From contig NC_135377.1 of NCBI RefSeq assembly GCF_049243985.1, forward strand, positions 71,470,145 to 71,534,144: a stretch of DNA of 64,000 bases. The letters run 5' to 3'. Source of the DNA: Paroedura picta (Eukaryota; Chordata; Lepidosauria; Squamata; Gekkonidae). This document shows positions 45,095 through 54,622 of this stretch, piece by piece (within the stretch, counting starts at the first letter, position 1; each line of letters opens with the position of its first letter). The position numbers were made by a program, and so were the translations under genes. The notes beneath the pieces were generated by a model. The model was not told the origin of the DNA and did not search any database. It was given only the letters and a program-made list of their open reading frames with translations.

Positions 45095-45267
45095 CTGGAA
45101 AGAAAGGAAGATGGTGGGACCGGTGAGGCTGTCCTCAGAGCAAGTTTGATGGGATGCAGATGAAAGAGATGGAAAAACAGCCAACCCCCCCAAAAGAATA
45201 CATGCCAAGGTACATTACAGAGCCTTCCTGAAACTCCGGAGTCCCTTGAGACAGGCAGGGTGCTGGA

Positions 45268-45312
45268 GCAAGGAAGGAAAGAAGGAAAGAAGGAAGGAAA
45301 GAAAGAAAGAAA
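45268..45312 (+). repeat. GGAA/GAAA microsatellite
   Basis: Short run of GGAAAGAA units at the place where gene A carries about 170 bases. Confidence 0.9.
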
Positions 45313-45479
45313 GACGATTCCTTTTTTCTCACTTTTCCTTGAATGTTTAAACGCTTTTTGCATTGTTTTTTCTATCTCGCACCATTGTGAATCGGTTTCC
45401 AACGATTCAACAAGCAGGTTTTTGTATTGCTACTTTTATTTAACCTTTTATGTTTTGGGGCGGGGGGGGGGGTTAAAGC

Positions 45480-45960
45480 TCGCCCCAAATCCCCCCCCCC
45501 CTTGTGCCCGGCCTAGCTAGGTCTCCATCGACCACCCCGCCCCCAAAGCCCTTTCGCTCCCGGGTCCTCCCCCCCCCCCCCGCTGCCAAGGCGAGAGCGC
45601 CCCCGACGTGCCGCTCCGCCCTCCTCGCTGCGGCCACCCAGGTGAGCCCCACGCCAGGCCAGGCCAGGCCAGGCGGGCGCGAAGCAGGGAGCCCCTCGGC
45701 GGGACTGCAGGGCGCAGCAGCAGGCGACGGACTTACCTGTCCGGATGGCGGCGCCGGTGTGCGGGCTCCGAGCAGTTGCAGCGAGGTCAAGGCGGAGGCG
45801 CCTCCCCGCACAGCGCGTCTCGGGGCCGGGCAGCCGCAGGCGGGAAGGACAAAACCCAGCGAAAGCACCACCCTCCTCGCTCAGGTTCGGCCAGGGGGGC
45901 AGTCCGTGCCCAGAGGCGCCTCCGGTTTGACTCCAGGAGGAATTCCCTCTCCAAGTCGAG
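45480..45960 (-). promoter_or_regulatory. Gene B CpG-rich promoter with 5' UTR donor
   Basis: A CpG-dense block lies about 1 kb upstream of coding exon 1. On the minus strand a consensus donor (ACAG|GTAAGT) ends a presumed non-coding exon 1 at 45737. No TATA box was seen. This is the only CpG island-like stretch next to a serpin in the window, and the position fits the SERPINB plan of one non-coding exon before six coding ones. Confidence 0.6.
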
Positions 45961-46100
45961 GTGCCAACTCTGGGATAGGAAAGACCTGGGAGTTAAATAC
46001 CAAAGTTCTGTTGATACCAAAGAAAGAAGAATTGCTGCCCTTTCCAAAGAAGGTCGCCTCCCACCTTCCCAGCACGGAATGGGGAAGTGTGTCCAAAGGT

Positions 46101-46216
46101 TAGGTTCAAGACTAAGAACTAAATCTGAGGAAGAGTGCTTGCGCACGAAAGCTCACACCTGGAATAAATGTTTGTTGGTCTTAAAGGTGCTACTGGACTC
46201 TGATTTTGCTTTGTTC
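46101..46216 (+). mobile_element. Small retroposon with target duplication
   Basis: 116 bases containing GAAAGCTCACACCTGGAATA and GGTGCTACTGGACTCTGATT, a phrase common in reptile repeats. TGTCCAAAGGT flanks it at 46090 and 46217. Gene A keeps the empty site at about 19675 (GTATCCAAAGGTGCTTCTA). Confidence 0.65.
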
Positions 46217-46294
46217 TGTCCAAAGGTGCTTCTAACCCTTTCACAGGTATTCCCTCCTGCATGTGACTCTTACCTGTCTTTTGAGATGACTCTG

Positions 46295-46510
46295 AAACGA
46301 AGGTTTCTATACTTCATATTTCTCTACTGTGAGCAGCATCCAAGCGGCTTACTATCACCTCTCCCTTCCTCTCCCCACAACAGGCATCTTGTCAGGTAGG
46401 TGAGGCTGAGAGAGCTCTGAGAGAACTGTGAACATCCAAAGGTCACCCAACATGCTTCCTGTGGAGGAGTTGGGAATCAAACCCAAAACGCAAGAGAAAA
46501 GGTTGCTGGC
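46295..46510. repeat. MIR-type SINE relic
   Basis: CAAGCGGCTTACTATCACC, GTCAGGTAGGTGAGGC, AAGGTCACCCAACATGC and GGGAATCAAACCC in order. Confidence 0.55.
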
Positions 46511-46519
46511 TCCCAGAAG

Positions 46520-46985
46520 ACCCCAGAACAGCCCTTTTCAGCCCTTTGACCATGGTGGAGCCCCTGGTTTCAAGGAGCCTTGGAATGGATGTCAACTGGC
46601 CACAGCTCCCTGCCAAGCACCCATAAATCACATGTCACTGGAATTGACATCAAGGCCTGTGTTTACAGAAAGTCTCAAGGAGGGAGTGGGGAGGGCATAG
46701 GGTAGGTATAAGGTGGGAATACGTGTGCAGGCTCCGCCCCCTCCCTGGCACAGAAAGAAAACTCACTCAGTGTTCAGGTCTCTTGTTTGTGGCCGTGCAT
46801 TAAGACAGGAGGTGAAATGTCCCAGCTCCCGCAGACCCCTGGTTGGGAATCCCTGCCCTCCCAGCATGAATTTTCAAGTTTAACGTTACTGAATTACAGG
46901 GGCAGAACCAGCTGATCCTGAGCAATAATAATCAGGTTTAAGGAAAGACCAGCACTGGAAGAACTGCTCCAAACTTCTTTGATGT
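46520..46985. other. Intergenic region, nothing recognised
   Basis: No gene or clear repeat was identified between the MIR-type relic and the inverted serpin segment. Confidence 0.5.
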
Positions 46986-46989
46986 AATC

Positions 46990-47380
46990 CTTTGGTGCAT
47001 CATTGCTCCTTTGCAGGAAGAGTGGATTATAAATGGCCAAACAAATAAATGTTCCCTGTGCGTAGAATTGGGTAGAAAATTAGTCTAGTGTTTCTTCTGC
47101 CTTTTCATTGAAGGTAAATTCCTTGACTTGTTCCCTGAAGGTTCACTCAGGCAGATGACCAGATGCGTAGTGGTGACTGCCGTCTACAGCTGAGAAGGCA
47201 GCTGTGAAGAGTACTTTGAAGTGGGGCTGAGCCCCCCTTCCCTCTTTCAAACATCTGTACAAGATGCATTTTAAAGTGGTGATAACTGGAGAGTTTGTGA
47301 TTTTTCTGGGGAATCGTAAACCACATGAGTCCCCATCCTGTTCTACCCACACCACATCAGTATGCAGATGACACTATGCC
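46990..47380 (+). repeat. Inverted copy of the serpin exon 4 region
   Basis: Read in reverse, this matches gene A around exon 4: intron side (about 14790-14860, without the Harbinger), exon 4, then the downstream repeat debris (6785-6955). It lies opposite in direction to every other serpin exon here. Confidence 0.75.
47114..47236 (+). pseudogene. Inverted serpin exon 4 remnant
   Basis: Plus-strand reading GKFLDLFPEGSLRQMTR, then VVVTAVYS, a stop, and CEEYFEVGL matches [15 protein letters not shown]...[14 protein letters not shown]. The acceptor side (TTGAAG) is kept; the last two dozen bases and the donor are lost. Probably P2's missing exon 4. Confidence 0.78.
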
Positions 47381-47499
47381 CTTTCTGTCGATGGGTGGTG
47401 AAATGTGTCCAAAGCTGCTTCTACCCTTTCATAGATAATCCCTTCTGCACAAATAGTTATAGTATTCTGACTTTTGAAACAACTCTGAAGAGCTTTTTC

Positions 47500-47640
47500 T
47501 GCTTCATATTTCTATACTTTAAGGAGCATCTAAGCGGCTTACAATCACCTAGGTGAGGTAGGTGAGGCTAAGAGAGCTCTGAGAGAACTGGGAACATGCA
47601 GGCTTCCTGTGGAGGAGTTAAGAATCAAACCTGGAACTCC
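47500..47640. repeat. MIR-type SINE relic, internally deleted
   Basis: CTAAGCGGCTTACAATCACC, GTGAGGTAGGTGAGGC and GAATCAAACCTGG are visible. Confidence 0.5.
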
Positions 47641-47926
47641 AGAGAAAAGGCTGCTGGCTCTCACCACTGGAAGAACTGCTCCAAAATTATTGATGTATAC
47701 CTTGGCGCCACTTAGCTTCATTTACATCAATGAATCCCTGGCTGCGTTTTACAGGGAACATTCAGCACAGAAGTGGTGTGACACATCCCAGCAGAATCAG
47801 CAAAACAAGCACAAGAGAAGCCAAGCGGCATCAAAATCAAGGGTTTTGCTAGGCAACCCGAGGCAGGCTTCCTTCCACCTAAGGCACTGAAAGCAGTAGG
47901 ACTTAAACTTGGACTAACTTTATATT

Positions 47927-48214
47927 TTGAAACTGCAAGATGTAATTATTCCAGGAGTTGCAGCTGTACATTCTGTTCCTTCTTCATTCACATCTATAAA
48001 TGTCTTGTGAATAATTGTGGACACTTAATGGTATGGGATCCCGACATACCCAGACAAAGGCTTCCAGTAGACCCAAAGCTGAAAAATTGGACTGTAGATT
48101 GTAGATCTCTTCCTGCTTAAATTTCGGGAAATACAAATGAACATCAATGAAGTAAGAAATCTTTTTTGGCTTTGTCTATTCTTGGAGCCCTGCTAAAGTG
48201 AGCTCATTCTCCAG
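47927..48214 (-). pseudogene. P2 last exon remnant
   Basis: It keeps LYFPKFKQEEIYNLQSNFSA and [13 protein letters not shown], sharing the IITSCSF loop residues with P1, in at least two frames. Confidence 0.8.
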
Positions 48215-48221
48215 GTACAAT

Positions 48222-48225
<4 letters not shown>

Positions 48226-48258
<33 letters not shown>

Positions 48259-48266
48259 AGGGAGGA
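48226..48266 (+). repeat. GA dinucleotide repeat
   Basis: GAGAGAGA run ending in GGGAGGGAGGGAGG. Confidence 0.95.
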
Positions 48267-48276
48267 AATCGCTACA

Positions 48277-48516
48277 CTAGTTTGGTGTACTGGTTAGGAG
48301 TGCGGAATTCTAATCTGGCAATCCGGGTTTGATTCCGCGGTCCCCCACATGCAGCCAGCTGACCAAGCAGTGATATCAGGGCTCTCTCAGCCTCACCCAC
48401 CTCACAGGATGTCTGTTGTGGGGAGAGGAAAGGGAAGGCGACCGTAAGCCGCTTTGAGACCCCTTCGGGTAGAGAAACACGGCATATAAGAGCCAACTCT
48501 TCTTCTTCATTACCAA
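48277..48516 (+). mobile_element. tRNA-derived SINE
   Basis: The head has A-box (TTGGTGTACTGGTTAGG) and B-box (GGGTTTGATTCC) promoter motifs spaced as in a tRNA gene. The body has CTCACCCACCTCACAGGATG and GTAAGCCGCTTTGAGACCCC, and the tail ends TAAGAGCCAACTCTTCTTCTT. It is a reptile SINE, not a functional tRNA. Confidence 0.75.
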
Positions 48517-48662
48517 GTACTTGTCATGTTCTGCCCCCCCCCCATCTGTTCAGCTAAGTAGGTTTTTAGGCCATTAGCCTAACTCACCGTCCTTCCTCTG
48601 GAATTCCTGGTTTCCTTTTTATTCTGCGGTTACATTTGACCATCTGGTAGTGAGAACTCTGC

Positions 48663-49275
48663 GGGCCGTTCCGCATTCGTCCAAAACAGCACAATGGTTA
48701 CTAATTGAAATTGCTACAGTTTTGCCGTTATGCACAACGTCGTTGACAATCTGCAACACTCCTGAAACCGATCCGCAAAAAGCGCTTCGTTGTAGCGCTT
48801 TCAGGGAAATCCCAAAAAGTGCATTCGCCCTCCGGAAAGCGCTACACTCCTGCAACCAATCTGCAACACTAGCGGGAAAGTTCTGTGCATTACCATTGTT
48901 GCGGTTTCTGCAAAGTCCCTCCCTCTGACTCTCTCCTCTGATCTTCCAGCGAAGCGATCACCATTTTTTTTCTCCGAGCGAGCAGAGATCAACGCACCGG
49001 CGAGCCTTCGTTTACCCAGGGAGGCTTCCCTGGCTGCAGTCCCTCTGTTTAAAGTCACCAAGCACAAGCATCATAGAGGCCCGTTTGCTGGTTTATTATC
49101 ACTTTATTTTTCACACTGTTTTCGGCCGAAAATCACGCCCGTGAGGGGGGGGATTTTTTTTTCACTCGGGGGGAGCATGGCAACGATGAAACGGCAGCTC
49201 AAACATCACCTGCTAGCTGGATGGGTCTCTCCGTTGCAACGAATTGCTACATGGATCCCGGTGCGGAAAGCACAC
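48663..49275 (-). mobile_element. Second Harbinger-type remnant
   Basis: It begins GGGCCGTTCCGCA, close to the 7154 element's terminus, and its first 330 bases match the right end of that element in reverse (AGCGCTTCGTTGTAGCGCTTTC; TTTTTTTTCTCCGAGCGAGC). The far end is not certain; GGTGCGGAAAGCAC at about 49258 may be a decayed terminus. No gene is left. Confidence 0.6.
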
Positions 49276-49889
49276 TTATCTCCTAGTGTCCTTGGTTCAC
49301 AAGAGAGCGGCTAGAGGCCACCTGCAGGCAATTCAGCGCTTGGGAAGTGGGACATGATGTCTCATGTGTTTCAAGGCTAAAGATCAAAGGCCTCTAGATG
49401 TGAACTGGTATTCCCACTTAAACCCCTAACCTGTAAAATGTCAGGGAGATCACTCTTCATCTCTTTCAATGATTCCGGTTCCTATCATTCTATGTTCTGT
49501 TATGCTTAGTGGATCTTATCAATAAAGACTGTTAACCTTTTCTACTCTATGGATTTTCATCTGCTAGAGGATCTCACTCACGCAAGAACCCTGGTACTTA
49601 ACAGTCCTGTCATGAAAGAAACAATCACATTCAGTTAGCAAGGTCCCCTAATGTGCGTGGGAAATCATTTTGGAGAATAGCTTTTGGGGTCCTACTGCAG
49701 AAAGGGGCTGCTGTCACAGAAACTACAGCTCAGTGGCTGACCATATTTGTTCAGAAACAAGAACTCAGTGAAAAGGGGCCGTGAGCAGCAGAATTCAGAA
49801 ATCTGGGTCCTCCACAAGCCATCAGAGTACACTGCATATCTAAGAAACCTCCTGTCCCAATACATCCCCAGACCAACTCTAAGATCTAC
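49276..49889. other. P2 intron, nothing recognised
   Basis: Partly matches 24300-24570. No feature that I can name. Confidence 0.5.
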
Positions 49890-50640
49890 AGATGAGCATA
49901 TGCTGGTGGCCCCTGCCCTCTCAAATTGCAACTGACCAGGTAATTTTGGCCCTGGCCCCAGCATGGTGAAATTCCTCACTTGCAGAGACACAGGCCCTGA
50001 CGGAGCTGTTAAGTTCAGCAGGGCCTGCAAACTGGAGCAAGCATTTGGCTGAGGGTGGGTTGCAGAGACGAATCACCCCCCCCCCCCAAAGAATACTGAT
50101 AACACTCCAATATACTGAAGCAGAGCATCCGGACTGAGTTTTAATTGTTTATTGTAGAGTTTTCATATTCTGATTTTAAATTTGTTGTGAAATGTGCTAT
50201 AAACCAGTGGTCCCCAACCTTTTTATCACTGGGGACCAGTCAACACTTGACAATTTTACTGAGGCCCGGGGGGGGGGTAGACTTTTGCCAAGGGACATCG
50301 CTGGCACCTGAGCCCCTGCTCCACTTGCTTTCCTGCCGGCACCCCTGACTTCCCACCGCCCACTGGGGCGCGCTGCCAGCAGCAACTGTGCAGTGCCACG
50401 CCAAGGGGGAGCCCCAGCCATGGCAGCCACCGGAGAGCACCAAAGGTGAGCTGGTAGCAGAGTGGCAGGGCAGCCTCTGAGGCAGCAGCCGGGGAGGAGG
50501 AGCCACGGTCTGGTACTGACCGATCCATGGACCAGTCCCAGTCTCCAGACCGGGGATTGGGGACAACTGCTGTAAACCACTCTGAGCTTGGACACATAGA
50601 GGGGCGGTTAATGAGCTGAATGAATGAATGAATGAATGAA
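49890..50640 (+). repeat. L2-type 3' end interrupted by a hAT MITE
   Basis: It matches the copies at 820 and 24570 up to GAAATGTGCTATAAAC, and resumes at 50570 with CTGTAAACCACTCTGAGC and a GAAT tail. Confidence 0.6.
50205..50569. mobile_element. hAT-type MITE
   Basis: 365 bases starting CAGTGGTCCCCAACC and ending in the imperfect inverse (GGATTGGGGACAACTG). The eight-base target duplication is CTATAAAC/CTGTAAAC (50197-50204 and 50570-50577). This is the terminal sequence of a widespread vertebrate hAT group. The interior is GC-rich and non-coding. Confidence 0.88.
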
Positions 50641-50758
50641 TGAATGAATGAATGAAGGAAGGAAGGAAGGAAGGAAGGAAGGAAGGAAGGAAGGAAGGAA
50701 GGAAGGAAGGAAGGAAGGAAGGAAGGACGGACGGACGGACGGACGGACGGACGGACAG
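50618..50758 (+). repeat. Compound tetranucleotide repeat
   Basis: GAAT units change to GGAA (about 50656-50726) and then to GGAC (about 50727-50756), each step one base away from the last. Confidence 0.95.
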
Positions 50759-50943
50759 AGTATTGGGCCAGATGAAGCATTCTTCTGATTCACAGAAGAG
50801 TCCTCTACTTTCTACCTACATTTCTGAATTAAAAAAAGAAAAAAAACTATTGCCCCACTTCTCTGTTTCTGCATTTTCCCATATCTCTGATATATCACTA
50901 TTTAGGCAGAATATTTTATATTTGGGGGGTGGGGGGAGATCAC

Positions 50944-51093
50944 CTGGTCCAGGCCAATGATCTTCAATGTTGTCAGGAAACAGGATGATCATTCTTTTCC
51001 CTCGTATGGCAGTTCCAGGATGTGTCATTTGCGTTCAGGGATGTACAGAAAAGGAATCTTCTTGGACATGCACATCATGGTCTTCTGTTCCTT
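50944..51093 (-). pseudogene. P2 exon 5 remnant
   Basis: 150 bases with both splice borders kept (CCAG acceptor, CAG|GTGATC donor) but with a stop after IPERK and a frameshift before MIILFPDNIED. Confidence 0.82.
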
Positions 51094-51099
51094 CTGGGT

Positions 51100-51890
51100 G
51101 GAGGAACAAAAAATGGGGGATGGGGATTGTATGTCCACCATTGGCTGAACATTGATGATTGCGCACAGGCAGGAACTATATTGTCTGAATTACATTAAAA
51201 CAAGTTATGCTTCGTAGTTCCAGTGGCCATTAACTCCTGCTCTAGAGGCAGAGCCACTTAAATGAGAGAAATTCCTCCAGCCTAAGATGAGACACAGCCA
51301 GGGATACTCAGGGTTCTTGTACAGACCCCTATTGGGCCACCTCCAAACCTCATGGAACACTCATACTTTGGGGGACAAATGGGCATATCTGGAATTTTAA
51401 CCAGTTCCCCCTTCTCATTTGCAGAGGCCTTTGGTCAGCAACCTAAGTTTTATCCTTCTCACACAGTATAAAAATCCCAGATCGAGGCCACTAAAAAGCA
51501 CACGGGTATCAACCAGAACACCAAGGGTTGGGGTGACAGCCAGATGACACAGCGTCTTGTTAAAACAATTCTTAAGCTCTTTCAGAGGGTGCCACTAGAT
51601 TCAAATGAAGCTAAACTTAAAACCTGACTATCATGAATACATCCGACATCAAGTTTGGAGTCCATTTTTTACTTGCCGCCTGGGAGGACAGTTGATGAAA
51701 ATGGGTTATCAACCTACCTCAGCTGAGAAACCCCAGAAGTGGTTCCACCATGCAGAATATGGTTGGGAAACATAGATGTGGACACGCCCACAGGGGGCCT
51801 CTCCCCTTCCCACCCCCTCCAGGACAATGACTGGTAATTTGGGGAGGGGGAGGAGGTTGATATAAACATATATGGTTATATCATCTTAAC
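51100..51890. other. P2 intron 4
   Basis: It aligns with gene A (4180-4560) and gene B (26500-27260) intron 4. No gene. Confidence 0.55.
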
Positions 51891-51892
51891 AC

Positions 51893-52345
51893 TGCCCGTG
51901 GCGCCACGGGCGCCACGGACTAAATAAAAGGCTAAGGGGTTCTAGGGCGGGATGTGTCTGTGATAAGGAAGGGTCCGGATTGGACCTTTCCTCCGGACAG
52001 ACAATCAGAGGGACTAATCCCTCTGGTCCCTCCGATTACCAGCCCCAGCAACTGCGATCCCTCCTGCTCTTAAACGCGCTCTTCAGTTAATGGCAGACAG
52101 TCAAGAGTGCATCTTTTCAAGAAATTTCCTTTGCTCATTTCTATACCGCTCTCCCCCAAGGCAGCCCCCGGCAGTCGCGCGGAGTGCGGCTGCCGGGGGC
52201 TCCCTGCCTGGCCGCCTGACGCGGCGAGAGGCACGAAGCGCCTCTCGCCGCCTCAGCCCACCGCCCAAGGAAGCCCCCGGCAGCCGTGCTCCGCGCGACT
52301 GACGGGGGCTGCCTGCCCTAGCGCCCGCTGCTTTAGTTGCAGTGG
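51893..52345 (-). repeat. R-B family copy 4 with long CpG-rich foldback
   Basis: Read in reverse, the 51900-52020 end matches 26170-26280. At 52157-52210 and 52265-52315 lie inverted arms of about 50 bases (GGCAGCCCCCGGCAG and CTGACGGGGGCTGCC), around an inner hairpin GGCGAGAGGCACGAAGCGCC. Two further short palindromes (GTGGCGCCAC) lie at about 51900. Confidence 0.6.
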
Positions 52346-52379
52346 GCTTGATTACTAGTCCATGAAATGTTTATCAAAT

Positions 52380-52990
52380 TTTAGAACCTGACCGAGAACT
52401 AAACTGGAGCCATTGCAGATCCTGGAGGGCAGGTTGATTATGGGCCCTCCACGGGGTCCTCGTAAGGACCTGAGGAGCCACATCCAGCTCCAGCTGTAAT
52501 TTCCAGAGCAGCATCAGGGGAAGACCCACGTACAGCCATCCAGCCTGGAGGTGACTGTCATGCGGATCACTGGGGACAGGTGATCCAGGGCCCCATAGGG
52601 TGCTAGTAGCCTTGCTTGGTGTAGGTGGGAAAATGCCTGCCGTGCTACTCCAGTGAGCTGAGTCTCCATCGTAATGGAGGAGCTGAGGATCATCCCCAAA
52701 TTCCCGACAGCAGGTGCAACTATCATCTGCACTCCGTCCAGGGTGGCTAGTCACGCTTCCTTCCAGGGGACCTCCCTCTCCGTGGGATTCAGTTCCAGAC
52801 AACTCTGCTGGAGCCATTCCGTCACGGCTCCTGAAGCTCAAGGGTTCACGTGGGGTATTTAGTTGGTCCCTCACTGATAGACAGAGCTGGGTGTCATCTG
52901 TGGCCCATGGTCAGGTCAGAAGCTGACTGGAACTGATCCGGGGTTGAAGTTTCTTCTAGGTTTGCTTTCAGTTGATCAGCAGCTGCCCTT
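52380..52990 (-). repeat. L2 LINE fragment, internally deleted
   Basis: Minus-strand frames read [20 protein letters not shown] and, separated by a deletion, TGVARQAFSHLHQARLLAPY and TRTPWRAHNQPALQDLQWL. Confidence 0.7.
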
Positions 52991-53164
52991 TCAACCCAGA
53001 AAGTAGGAGGACTCACTCTATTCACTAGTGTATTGCCATTTTGATGCATGAGTACAAAAGGCGCTCCCTCTGAAGCCAGGTCCAGAACTTCAGCACTATG
53101 AATGCCTTCTAGCACATAGACCATTTCTGTATAAAATCTAAGCCTTTTGAGGGAGGAGCGGCTC

Positions 53165-54005
53165 CCTTATTATTATTATTATTTCAATTTATTTCCCACC
53201 ACTCCCAAATGGCTCGTGGCAGGTTAAAGGTAAAGGTATCCCCTGTGCAAGCACCGAGTCATGTCTGACCCTTGGGGTGACGCCCTCTAGTGTTTTCATG
53301 GCAGACTCAATACGGGGTGGTTTGCCAGTGCCTTCCCCAGTCATTACCGTTTACCCCCCAGCAGCAAGCTGGGTACTCATTTTACCGACCTCGGAAGGAT
53401 GGAAGGCTGAGTCAACCTTGAGCCAGCTGCTGGGATTGAACTCCCAGCCTCATGGGCAAAGCTTTCAGACGGCTGCCTTACCACTCTGCGCCACAAGAGG
53501 CTCTTCGTGGCAGGTTACAGTGTCTTAAAAGCTCATTAAAACTCCAATTAAAAGACTTAAAACCATCACAACATGGCGGTGCAATAATAAGATCCCCTTC
53601 CTACCCCCCTACCTAAAAGGTGGGGGTGGAGAAGGAGGTCAACACTGTTCAAGAAGAAGCCCAGAGGACAGCAGTTGATGTACCACTGCAGCCCCAACCT
53701 CAACCGTAGACCTGGCGGAAGAGCTCCGTCTTGCAGGCCCTGCGGAATGTTGAATGGTCCCGCAGGGCCTGCAGCTCTCCCGGGAGCTCGTTCCACCAGG
53801 TGGGGGCCAGGACCGAAAAGGCCGTGGCCCTGGTTGAGGCTAGGCGTGCTTCCCTAGAGCCGGGAACGACCAGAAAATTCTCACAGAGCCCTGCGGGGGG
53901 CATAGGGCGTTAGGCGGTCCCTCAGGCAGACCCGCGTAAAGCCTTAATGGTTAGAACCAAAACCGGGCTTGGCGAAGATGGAAAAACACCTGGCCTGCCG
54001 GTAGA
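53165..54005 (-). repeat. L2 LINE 3' end in P2, interrupted by a SINE
   Basis: Minus strand reads [20 protein letters not shown] and [18 protein letters not shown], then the 3' UTR and an AAT tail (about 53162-53180). Its insertion removed the rest of P2's first exon. Confidence 0.8.
53227..53505 (-). mobile_element. Sauria-type SINE (single copy)
   Basis: tRNA-derived head (TGGCGCAGAGTGGTAAGGCA; GGGAGTTCAATCCCAGC), body, and the BovB-like tail ending GGGATACCTTTACCTTT. Target duplication CGTGGCAGGTTA at 53215-53226 and 53506-53517. It is inserted in an L2 3' UTR. Confidence 0.92.
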
Positions 54006-54007
54006 GA

Positions 54008-54092
54008 TAACGTTCCCCTTCAAGTGGGCTTCCCTGAACTTTTGGTAGCGATCAAGAGCAAAATGTGCATTCACACTAGCCAGGGGCTCCAT
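54008..54092 (-). pseudogene. P2 first coding exon, truncated
   Basis: The ATG and about 28 codons survive; an L2 3' end begins after GNVIS. Upstream flank 54108-54179 matches P1. Confidence 0.82.
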
Positions 54093-54179
54093 GTTGCCAA
54101 CCTGCAAGTGGAAAACAAAGGAGAACTTGCTGGAAGAGCTGTCCTGGGACTGTGGGGAAGGGCCACCTGTGCTGCTGGG

Positions 54180-54586
54180 TGTCAGGATTGTAGAATCTCT
54201 GTCATAAATTAGCCTGAGTTCTTCCATGACAGTTATATTGCTTGGTGCCTGGTTGCCACAGGTCCTATATTCTTGCTTATAATTAAAAGTTAAATATGTT
54301 GTTGTAACTCTTATCACTTGTTGAGGCCTCTCGGCTGGGCCTGGTTTCGCTATCACCCAGTCAAGGCCATGTGAATGTATCACTGTTTTAATGGCCTGTG
54401 CCTCTTCTCTCCTTCTCCCCTCCCTTGGGAACTTTCAAGTTTTGAGCGGGAGAATTGTATTGATAAGGAGAAGCAAATCTGTACTCAGGTCAGATTTGAC
54501 TTCGCCAGTCTTGATGCGTGTAGTACTTTTCAATAAAGCTTTCTATTAATTAAGAAGCTAGTTGTGAGTTCTCTCGGCGCCTGACA
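54180..54586 (+). repeat. 5' LTR of the fossil element
   Basis: Inverted TGTCAG/CTGACA ends, an AATAAA signal near 54531, and a gag start 37 bases beyond. The left border abuts sequence that continues P2's flank. Confidence 0.75.
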
Positions 54587-54622
54587 TTAAGTCAAATCTC
54601 ACAACTCCTTTCGCCTGCCAAC

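Larger units (their letters stand above)
47927..54092 (-). pseudogene. P2: dispersed serpin pseudogene
   Basis: Three exons remain in the expected order. Last exon 48214-47927: LENELTLAGLQE, stop, KPKKISYFIDVHLYFPKFK, then a frameshift before the hinge; the acceptor AG has become AC and the C-terminus is missing. Exon 5 51093-50944: KKIPFLYIPERK, stop, HILELPYEGKR and FPDNIEDHW. First exon 54092-54008: MEPLASVNAHFALDRYQKFR to LKGNVIS, cut by an L2. Exon 4 lies inverted at 47114. The first exon and its flank match P1, so P1 and P2 are sister copies. Confidence 0.83.

Noticed and set aside
45504-46399. Long plus-strand frames (up to 263 codons) at the CpG-rich block
   Set aside because: High GC removes stops by chance; there is no domain, and they run opposite to the serpin promoter.
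48277-48516. tRNA gene
   Set aside because: A and B boxes are present but no complete cloverleaf, and the sequence continues into a SINE body and tail.
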